Below, in pieces: positions 1 to 5,056 of a stretch of 7,240 nt of DNA. Under the pieces are notes generated by a model, which saw nothing but the letters and a program-made list of their open reading frames with translations, searched no databases and was not told where the DNA came from. Source of the DNA: an uncultured Treponema sp. GTDB lineage: Bacteria; Spirochaetota; Spirochaetia; Treponematales; Treponemataceae. The stretch's first letter is position 1. Each line of letters opens with the position of its first letter. Location: NCBI RefSeq assembly GCF_938029485.1, contig NZ_CALHGC010000248.1, forward strand, positions 1-7,240. The letters run 5' to 3'. Position numbers and translations under genes: made by a program.

Positions 1-686
1 TTACTGCCGCAACCGGAGACGGTAAAGCAACACTCGTTACATCAAACGCCGTAACGCAGAAAATTGCGGAAGAATCCGGTTCGCTGATGGAAGCTTCCAG
101 TGTTATTCAACACATCGCATCACAGACAAACCTGCTCGCAATGAACGCAGCAATAGAAGCAGCCCACGCCGGTGAGGCAGGTAAGGGCTTTGCCGTTGTC
201 GCCGATGAAATCCGTAAACTTGCCGAAGATTCCGCCATGCAAGGTAAGACGATTACCGCAACGCTAAAAACGCTCAGCGGAGAGATTGAAACGCTTTCCG
301 CTTCATCAAGAACGGTAGAAGAAAAGTTCAATGCAATTTTCAGCCTTGCCGAACAAGTTAAAGATATGAGCGCCCTCCTAACCGAATCGATGAGGGAACA
401 GGAACATGGCAGTAAGGAAGTATTAACCGCCATTAAAAACATCAGTATGGTAACGGTGGAAGTGCAGGCAGGATCGGAAGAGATGCTTAAAGGCGGAGAG
501 GGCGTCGCAGAGGAGATGCAGAAACTGGACAATCTTACCCGTATTATGACTGATAGTATGAACGAGATGGCAGCGGGGGCGATAGAGATTAACAACGCCA
601 TACAAGAAGTCCGGGAGATAACACAGAAAAATAAGCAGAGTATTGATAATTTGGCAGAAGAAGTGGGTAAATTTAAAGTGAATTAA
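1..686 (+). CDS. Methyl-accepting chemotaxis protein, C-terminal signalling domain (5' end outside window)
   Basis: The frame is open from base 3 to the TAA at 684-686, giving 227 visible residues. It is the cytoplasmic part of a chemoreceptor, which binds CheW and CheA and controls CheA autophosphorylation. The diagnostic hairpin tip is present at visible residues 38-76: IASQTNLLAMNAAIEAAHAG followed by GKGFAVVADEIRKLAED, which is close to the family consensus. Both sides are long helical coiled coil with Glu/Gln/Ala-rich stretches of the kind that carry methylation sites, although exact sites cannot be assigned. The protein ends LAEEVGKFKVN, without the NWETF-type CheR/CheB tether of enteric receptors. 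Sensor, transmembrane and HAMP parts lie upstream of the window, so the ligand cannot be judged. The minus-strand open frame opposite it is a codon-bias shadow. Family assignment is very secure. Confidence 0.96.
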   Translation, partial: TAATGDGKATLVTSNAVTQKIAEESGSLMEASSVIQHIASQTNLLAMNAAIEAAHAGEAGKGFAVVADEIRKLAEDSAMQGKTITATLKTLSGEIETLSASSRTVEEKFNAIFSLAEQVKDMSALLTESMREQEHGSKEVLTAIKNISMVTVEVQAGSEEMLKGGEGVAEEMQKLDNLTRIMTDSMNEMAAGAIEINNAIQEVREITQKNKQSIDNLAEEVGKFKVN

Positions 687-692
687 GGCTGT

Positions 693-721
693 TTGACAAC
701 CGGATAGTATTCTGTTAATAT
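693..721 (+). promoter_or_regulatory. Sigma-70-type promoter for the 762-1370 gene
   Basis: TTGACA at 693-698 is a perfect -35 box, followed by a 17-base spacer and TAATAT at 716-721 (4 of 6 matches to TATAAT). It lies just after the chemoreceptor stop codon and about 40 bases before the next start. This suggests the exported protein is transcribed independently of the receptor. Predicted from motif match only. Confidence 0.6.
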
Positions 722-761
722 GTAAAGCCATTTGAAAGTTTTTTTCTGACAGGCTTATTCT

Positions 762-1370
762 ATGTTTCACTACCGGTTTTCGATTAAAAAACACACCACA
801 ATATGGTTGGGCATATTGTTATATACTATAGCCCTCTCCCCGTTGTATGCGGAACGGTTCGCTGCCGGAGTTAAATTCGTAAGCTTTAGTCTACATCCTA
901 AAACTTCTCCCAATGCACCGCTCATGCCCCTTAAATTTGATTCCCGCGGAGTGTTCGTTTATAATCCCGGCGGCACGCTGAATTTTGAATATTTTATTGT
1001 TGATGATATCTTTTCAGTTAAATTCGTGCAGGGTTTATACGGCGATTGTGCATTGCAATTTTTAGGTTACACACATCTTGGCTTCCGGCTGCGTCTATTC
1101 AAAATCAAACGGTTTTCGGTAAATTTCGGTATTGGCCCGACGCTGATTTATCGGCAAAGCTGGTTTAGGCTAAAAGGCTATGATACGGCGGAAAAGTTCT
1201 TAAAAGGCAATTCGTCTGAAAACTGGGAATATCGTTTTATCTGGTACGGCGGCGAATTTGAATGTAACTTCAGAGTTAAAGACGCATGGGATATGTCGTT
1301 AGCCGCTATCCCGGCAGGGTTTGATTTAATCAATCTCAGTGCAGGGTTTCGCTATCGCTTTGGAAAATAA
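762..1370 (+). CDS. Exported beta-barrel-like protein of unknown function
   Basis: The protein is 202 residues with a clear Sec signal peptide: basic residues up to K10, a hydrophobic core from about 14 to 25 (WLGILLYTIALS), and a likely signal peptidase I site after LYA at residue 30. There is no lipobox cysteine. The mature part of about 172 residues alternates polar and aromatic/aliphatic residues in short strands separated by turns, with two longer amphipathic beta regions at roughly 63-135 and 157-200, and ends AGFRYRFGK. That pattern fits a small outer-membrane barrel or a periplasmic beta-sandwich. I do not recognise a named family. The start is supported by the signal peptide and a weak ACAGG at 749-753. 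Its own promoter lies at 693-721. It converges with the downstream methyltransferase gene with only 43 bases between the stops. Confidence 0.82.
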   Translation: MFHYRFSIKKHTTIWLGILLYTIALSPLYAERFAAGVKFVSFSLHPKTSPNAPLMPLKFDSRGVFVYNPGGTLNFEYFIVDDIFSVKFVQGLYGDCALQFLGYTHLGFRLRLFKIKRFSVNFGIGPTLIYRQSWFRLKGYDTAEKFLKGNSSENWEYRFIWYGGEFECNFRVKDAWDMSLAAIPAGFDLINLSAGFRYRFGK

Positions 1371-1371
1371 C

Positions 1372-1424
1372 CTATCTTTTCGGTAAGCGGCAATACGGAT
1401 GCACCGTATATTTTCAAAAGATAG
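1372..1424. terminator. Nested inverted repeats between convergent genes; possible terminator
   Basis: An outer perfect 9-base inverted repeat, CTATCTTTT (1372-1380) and AAAAGATAG (1416-1424), encloses a 6-bp hairpin ATACGG (1393-1398) / CCGTAT (1404-1409) with a 5-base loop. The inner hairpin is followed on the plus strand by a short T-rich run (1411-1414). The repeat spans the gap between two convergent stop codons, where a bidirectional terminator would be expected. The stems are short and the U tract is weak, so this is tentative. Confidence 0.35.
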
Positions 1425-2319
1425 AGGATGTCCAATACTGCATAACAATCCCAAACGCAACTGCCACATTGAGCGAAGCCTTGATGCCTTTCATCGGAAT
1501 GCTGACAATGCCGGCGGAAACGCTTTTGAGGGCTTCGGCGCTGAGGCCCAGTTCTTCGGAGCCGAGTAGCACAATGCCGTGCTTGGGGAAAGAAAAAGAG
1601 GTAATAGGAGTACCGCCGGTCTCAAGCGCAAAGACGGGGAGATCGGCAGGCAGGGATTCAAGCGGACAATATTCCCACGGCAAAAAGCGGGTGCACCCCA
1701 TCGCCGAACGCTGCGCACGAGGTTGTTCGGGTGAAACACAGCCTTCCGACAAGAGCAGCTTTTCTGCGCCGAAAGCCTCTGCAGTGCGGAATATGGAACC
1801 GAGGTTAAAGGGCGCACGAATATCTTCGGCATACACATATACACCCTGATAAAACGGGCGCGTTACCGGAATCGCTGCCGGAGATGCGCCGATCTGTGTT
1901 TTTGCATCAGGCATTACCGGATTCGGCTCGGTTGTATCGAACTTCGGTACATTGGTTCCGTAACGCAGGCCCGGGGCAATCAAATCCCATTCGGAAGGCT
2001 GTACGCCGCTTTGCCGGTACAGTGCATGGCGCAGCATATTAAACAATACGCGGTAATCTCCGGCGGTGAGCGTTCCTGCGTGCAAGGCGGAAGTGTAGTT
2101 TTTAACGGCAGCGGTTATAGCGGAATCGGATGAATATATGGATGCAAGGTGTGCACAAAGCCCTTCAATATAAAATGAATCACAAGAGAGAAGAACGTCC
2201 GAATACGGTAAATCCGATTGGAAGACAACGCATTCGGATTCAAGTAATTCAAGGATTTTAATAATCTTGCGTATCTTTTGGGTAGTCGGAAGCCGGACAA
2301 GCTTAAAAAGCTCGATCAT
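1414..2319 (-). CDS. TrmH/SpoU-family RNA 2'-O-ribose methyltransferase
   Basis: This 301-residue protein transfers a methyl group from S-adenosylmethionine to a ribose 2'-OH in tRNA or rRNA. The C-terminal SPOUT knot domain (about 157-298) has all three family motifs: motif 1 APFNLGSIFRTAEAFGAE (169-186, with the conserved Asn172 and Arg178), motif 2 LLGSEELGLS (251-260) and motif 3 IPMKGIKASLNVAVAFG (274-290). The N-terminal 150 or so residues are largely helical, are not the usual L30e-like substrate-binding domain of RlmB, and are not recognised, so the exact RNA target is open. The ATG at 2319 starts 3 bp after the stop of the upstream dehydrogenase-like gene and has no clear Shine-Dalgarno, which suggests translational coupling. 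Family call is firm; target nucleotide is unknown. Confidence 0.92.
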   Translation of the reverse strand: MIELFKLVRLPTTQKIRKIIKILELLESECVVFQSDLPYSDVLLSCDSFYIEGLCAHLASIYSSDSAITAAVKNYTSALHAGTLTAGDYRVLFNMLRHALYRQSGVQPSEWDLIAPGLRYGTNVPKFDTTEPNPVMPDAKTQIGASPAAIPVTRPFYQGVYVYAEDIRAPFNLGSIFRTAEAFGAEKLLLSEGCVSPEQPRAQRSAMGCTRFLPWEYCPLESLPADLPVFALETGGTPITSFSFPKHGIVLLGSEELGLSAEALKSVSAGIVSIPMKGIKASLNVAVAFGIVMQYWTSSIF

Positions 2320-2322
2320 GCG

Positions 2323-3471
2323 TTAATATGCTTGTTTAAGCAGTTCAAATATATCATCGCTCCGCATCGGTTTGGGAATATAATTCATAAAGCTTAACGA
2401 AACGGCATCTTCGGAAATAGCGACAAGCTGCTCAATGGATAGACCGATATCTTTTAAACGAGTAGGCAGATTAGCTTGAGCCAAGAGGCGGCGGATTTCT
2501 TCGATAGCGTTCTTTGCTACGGCAAGAGGATCGACACTGACTGTATCGGCATTCATCATCCGCCCGATTTTTACAAGCCTATCGAGGCTCGATGTTTGCG
2601 CATTTATAAGGAGATGCGGCAAAAGGATTGTCCCGACTATCGAGCTGGAAATGTTATAGCGGCTTGCACATGCAAGGGCGATGGCGCTGCCTAATCCGGG
2701 GCTGGAAAAAGAAATACCGACGGCAGTTAAACAGGCGGCTTCCGCAATAACCGTTTCTCGGGAAGCGCCGGTGGAACGTCCATGTTGCGGGTCAAGCGAC
2801 AACAAGAATCGATCGATTGCTTTTCCTAAAATCGTTTCCGACAAAAAATTTGTTTTTGAGGAAATATAGCCCTCAAAAGCGATGCCTACACCTTGAAGAA
2901 TAGTCGCAGTCGTGGCATTCGGCGCAAGATTTGAATAGCAGGCGGTATCAAACACACAGAGCTTATTAAGGTCTTTCCTTACTTTTAATAAATGAATTTT
3001 TCGTGAACGTGCATCAACAATCGGGCTGAATGGTGTAAAGGTGAACGGCTCGCGACATGTCGTAGGAACTTCGATAAACGGTAACGGTTCCGCCGTACAG
3101 GGTTTGCCTTCAATAAAATCATAGATGGAACCGCTCTCATTGTACAGCGAGGCAACGGCACGGCCTACTGCGACCGGTCCCATGCCTCCCGAAGCGATAA
3201 CGGCATCGATAAAAACTCCACGTGCAAGTCCCAATGCGTTTTCGATGATATCGGAGTCGGCGGATCGTTTTACTCCATCGAATACAAGAACTGATATTCC
3301 CCTTTCTTCCAACGCATCGATAACCTTTTTCGCAATACCGGTTTCATGCATCAGCGGATCAACAACAAATAAAAATTTTTTTCCGAATTGAACGGCTTCC
3401 GCGCCTATTTTTGCTATGGAGTAGCTTCCGAGGATAATATTTGATGTAAGCTTAAAGGTAAAAGTAGACAT
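2323..3471 (-). CDS. Iron-containing alcohol dehydrogenase-fold protein lacking the metal ligands
   Basis: This 382-residue protein has the length and order of group III (iron) alcohol dehydrogenases: an N-terminal Rossmann-like half (about 1-185) with ASGGMGPVAVGRAVA at 93-107 and VPTT at 135-138, then a helical half with a GYIS segment at 201-204, FSSPGLG at 255-261 and ILLPH at 282-286. By eye alignment the functional residues are gone. GGGSxxDxAK has become GGMGPVAVGR, TAGTGSE has become TCREPFT, DALTH has become Q193-G-V-G-I197, VHxxAH has become AIALAC (I264, C268), and the HxPHG ligand site has become NISSS. So the usual Asp/His/His/His metal set is absent. The enzymatic activity of an alcohol dehydrogenase is therefore doubtful; the protein may be a non-metal family branch or have a structural or sensory role. 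The start has a good AAGGCGG 9 bases upstream (3481-3487). It is first in a unit with the methyltransferase gene. Confidence 0.85.
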   Translation of the reverse strand: MSTFTFKLTSNIILGSYSIAKIGAEAVQFGKKFLFVVDPLMHETGIAKKVIDALEERGISVLVFDGVKRSADSDIIENALGLARGVFIDAVIASGGMGPVAVGRAVASLYNESGSIYDFIEGKPCTAEPLPFIEVPTTCREPFTFTPFSPIVDARSRKIHLLKVRKDLNKLCVFDTACYSNLAPNATTATILQGVGIAFEGYISSKTNFLSETILGKAIDRFLLSLDPQHGRSTGASRETVIAEAACLTAVGISFSSPGLGSAIALACASRYNISSSIVGTILLPHLLINAQTSSLDRLVKIGRMMNADTVSVDPLAVAKNAIEEIRRLLAQANLPTRLKDIGLSIEQLVAISEDAVSLSFMNYIPKPMRSDDIFELLKQAY

Positions 3472-3539
3472 ACTCGTATTCCGCCTTTATTTCAGGTTTT
3501 TCGGGAGAAAATATACTAGCGTTTAAAGCCGCATCGAAA

Positions 3540-3567
3540 CGGCACAATACCAGCAGGGTATGTGCCG
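3540..3567 (-). terminator. Strong hairpin downstream of flgM; candidate intrinsic terminator
   Basis: CGGCAC (3540-3545) pairs with GTGCCG (3562-3567), and ATACC (3547-3551) pairs with GGTAT (3557-3561), with one bulged A at 3546 and the 5-base loop AGCAG. That makes an 11-bp, GC-rich stem placed 8 bases after the flgM stop codon on the minus strand. The trailing U tract in that direction is only TTT, so termination may be partial, or the structure may protect the 3' end of the flgM message. Confidence 0.5.
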
Positions 3568-3574
3568 CACTCTT

Positions 3575-3859
3575 TTAGAGGCCGTAATCGTCTAATATCT
3601 TGTCAGCGACGAGTTCCAACAGAGCATTATTTATATATGAAGGATCTGCAAATTTTTTCTTTACTTCGGTAACTTTATCCTCGCGAATATCCGGCGCATT
3701 TCGTACCGCTTCCAACGCAATATTTGCATCCGATAATATCCGTGCTTCGTTTGAAACGGAAACGGCATCGGTTTTATCGACTGCCTCGGTTCTCTGCGTC
3801 CGTTGACTAGGTTGTACCGGTTTTATAGGATCAATTCCGTTTAGTCTATCAATCGTCAT
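3575..3859 (-). CDS. flgM: FlgM, anti-sigma-28 factor
   Basis: FlgM binds the flagellar sigma factor FliA (sigma-28) and holds it inactive until the hook-basal body is complete. The preferred protein is 94 residues, beginning MTIDRLNGIDPIKPVQ, a typical spirochaete-style FlgM N-terminus. The N-terminal half is polar and probably disordered. The conserved sigma-binding C-terminal part follows: DAVSVSNEAR (31-40), APDIREDKVTEVKKKFAD (55-72), then SYINNALLELVADKIL (74-89). A longer frame would begin at 3892, but that ATG lies upstream of the predicted sigma-28 start site; the ATG at 3859 has AAGGCGG with a 7-base spacer. The gene lies 47 bases after rsmI on the same strand and is followed by a strong hairpin. 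Its own sigma-28 promoter implies feedback control by the factor it inhibits. Confidence 0.93.
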   Translation of the reverse strand: MTIDRLNGIDPIKPVQPSQRTQRTEAVDKTDAVSVSNEARILSDANIALEAVRNAPDIREDKVTEVKKKFADPSYINNALLELVADKILDDYGL

Positions 3860-3866
3860 ATTCTTT

Positions 3867-3873
3867 CCGCCTT
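3867..3873 (-). promoter_or_regulatory. Ribosome binding site fixing the flgM start
   Basis: AAGGCGG on the minus strand ends 7 bases before the ATG at 3859. The same AAGGCGG precedes the dehydrogenase-like gene at 3481-3487. It decides in favour of the MTID start over the two upstream in-frame ATGs at 3892 and 3877. Confidence 0.7.
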
Positions 3874-3882
3874 CCATAGCTT

Positions 3883-3909
3883 TTATCGGCATTTTTATCG
3901 AAAAAATTA
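3883..3909 (-). promoter_or_regulatory. Sigma-28 (FliA) promoter of flgM
   Basis: On the minus strand, TAAT (3909-3906) is followed by exactly 15 bases and GCCGATAA (3890-3883). The -10 is an 8 of 8 match to the bacterial sigma-28 consensus and the -35 core is 3 of 4 (TAAA). The -35 overlaps the rsmI stop codon. The expected transcript start, around 3876, leaves a leader of about 17 bases before the flgM ATG at 3859. Confidence 0.75.
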
Positions 3910-4581
3910 AGTCTTCCCGGATACAAAAACCGAAAATTCGCCTTTTATCGATTGCCGCTCCTGTAATGTATGTAAAATATCCGATGCCGAACCGGATAAA
4001 ATTTCCTCATGCAGCTTGGTCAGCTCGCGGCCGACAACAACCTGCCTTTTGCTATCAATATCGGCAATATCTTGTAAGAGCTTGATAATCCTAAACGGAG
4101 ATTCGTAGAGTACGAAACCCGTTTGCATACCGAAAAGCTCCTGCAGCCGCCGCTTTCTTCGCCCCTGTTTAGGGGATAAAAAGCCTTCAAAAAGCACCGA
4201 AGAGTCGCCCGTTCCTGCAATACTGACCATAACCGCAAATGCCGATGCCCCCGGAATAGGCACTACGGGATACCCTGCCTCACGCACCAGTTTGACAAGC
4301 ATTGCTCCGGGATCGCTCAAAGCCGGAGTCCCCGCATCGCTGGCATAAGCGACATCCTTACCTTCAGCCAATAGGCCGATAATTTTCCGCGCGGCTTCCG
4401 CTTCGTTCTGCGACCGGCACGAAATAAGAGGCTTCCGTATTTCAAAATGAGTTAAAAGCCCCAGCGTGTGCCGCGTATCTTCGCACGCAATATAGTCGGC
4501 CGCTTTGAAAATCTCCAATGCCCGTACCGTAATATCGCCTAAATTTCCAATCGGCGTTCCAACCATATATAACGATGCCAC
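3907..4581 (-). CDS. rsmI: RsmI, 16S rRNA (cytidine-1402-2'-O)-methyltransferase
   Basis: RsmI 2'-O-methylates C1402 in the decoding centre of 16S rRNA. From the GTG at 4581 the protein is 224 residues: VASLYMVGTPIGNLGDI opens at residue 1, matching the usual N-terminus of the family. The tetrapyrrole-methylase fold markers follow: EDTRHT (34-39), SDAGTPALSDPG (81-92), PGASA (110-114) and ESPFR (160-164). It stops at GEFSVFVSGKT, right at the end of the catalytic domain, so the C-terminal helix-turn-helix extension of the roughly 286-residue E. coli enzyme is absent. The open frame continues upstream to 4884, but those 101 residues lie antisense to the zinc-ribbon gene and have no family similarity. 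No Shine-Dalgarno precedes the GTG, and a promoter at 4588-4616 would give a leaderless message. flgM follows on the same strand. Confidence 0.92.
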   Translation of the reverse strand: MASLYMVGTPIGNLGDITVRALEIFKAADYIACEDTRHTLGLLTHFEIRKPLISCRSQNEAEAARKIIGLLAEGKDVAYASDAGTPALSDPGAMLVKLVREAGYPVVPIPGASAFAVMVSIAGTGDSSVLFEGFLSPKQGRRKRRLQELFGMQTGFVLYESPFRIIKLLQDIADIDSKRQVVVGRELTKLHEEILSGSASDILHTLQERQSIKGEFSVFVSGKT

Positions 4582-4587
4582 TCTGGA

Positions 4588-4616
4588 AGTATACTGCGTT
4601 TTATAGGTTGCCGCAA
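4588..4616 (-). promoter_or_regulatory. Possible rsmI promoter (leaderless arrangement)
   Basis: On the minus strand, TTGCGG (4616-4611) is followed by 17 bases and TATACT (4593-4588, 5 of 6 to consensus). The -10 ends 6 bases before the GTG at 4581, so transcription would start at or beside the start codon. It overlaps the opposing promoter-like element at 4608-4636. Motif-based only. Confidence 0.35.
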
Positions 4617-4636
4617 GTCCATGAATCGTGTATCTT
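4608..4636 (+). promoter_or_regulatory. Possible promoter of the zinc-ribbon/yqeC/yqeB unit
   Basis: TTGCCG (4608-4613) is followed by 17 bases and TATCTT (4631-4636). Both boxes are 4 of 6 matches. The -10 ends 6 bases before the ATG at 4643, mirroring the rsmI element on the other strand. The two -35 boxes share the palindrome TTGCcGCAA (4608-4616). Confidence 0.3.
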
Positions 4637-4642
4637 ATCGGT

Positions 4643-5056
4643 ATGGGTACGTTTCTTTCACCGCTGTCGTGGTTCATATTGCTGTTTATCGGTATACTCT
4701 TAATGGTTGCCGCGTATTTTTTGTTTACTTTTAACAGTAAAAAAAAAGGAACTGCCGAATATTTACCGAAAGGAAAACCGGGGGCGCCCGGCGTTTGCCC
4801 TGTTTGCTGCACGGTATTAAAAAAAGGCGAACAGTTGAAAACAAAGGTATATCCGTCGGGCGGAGGGGATAGCCTCTGTTCCATTTACGGATGCCCGCAT
4901 TGTTATCCGATGATAGAACCCGATACCGACCGTTTTTGTCCTGTTTGTAAAGCCCCCGTTCCTACCGATTCATACCTCATTGCCCGGCTGTTTGACCGCA
5001 GTAAAACGGATAAGCACGTCCGCATCCTCGGATGTAAAATATGCCGGCACGCATAA
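4643..5056 (+). CDS. Membrane-anchored tandem zinc-ribbon protein, unknown function
   Basis: The 137-residue protein has one strongly hydrophobic segment near the N-terminus (about residues 6-30, SPLSWFILLFIGILLMVAAY), then a basic KKK stop-transfer patch, and a soluble part facing the cytoplasm by the positive-inside rule. Four CxxC knuckles are arranged CPVC (52-55)-x28-CPHC (84-87)-x11-CPVC (99-102)-x28-CKIC (131-134). This is two equal 36-residue zinc ribbons, apparently an internal duplication. Two extra cysteines, C56 and C79, lie in the first ribbon. No named family is recognised. Another start is GTG at 4628 (142 residues); neither start has a Shine-Dalgarno, and ATG 4643 fits the promoter-like element. 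The yqeC frame overlaps its end by 16 bases, so it is probably co-transcribed with yqeC and yqeB and may help the same pathway; that link is inference. Confidence 0.8.
   Translation: MGTFLSPLSWFILLFIGILLMVAAYFLFTFNSKKKGTAEYLPKGKPGAPGVCPVCCTVLKKGEQLKTKVYPSGGGDSLCSIYGCPHCYPMIEPDTDRFCPVCKAPVPTDSYLIARLFDRSKTDKHVRILGCKICRHA

Noticed and set aside
107..601. 164-codon minus-strand open frame opposite the chemoreceptor
   Set aside because: It is antisense to a strongly conserved signalling domain, has Ser/Ile-rich low-complexity translation and no ribosome binding site. It is a shadow of codon bias.
3860..3892. Longer flgM start (MPIKAM) at 3892
   Set aside because: It lies within the sigma-28 promoter, upstream of the predicted transcript start; the AAGGCGG before 3859 and the family N-terminus favour the shorter form.
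4635..4642. ACCGATAA on the minus strand as a second sigma-28 -10 box for rsmI
   Set aside because: There is no TAAA-like -35 at the right distance; the sequence 15 bases upstream reads GTGA.
4582..4884. 101-residue N-terminal extension of RsmI from the ATG at 4884
   Set aside because: It lies antisense to the zinc-ribbon gene, bears no family similarity, and the family N-terminus begins exactly at the GTG at 4581.
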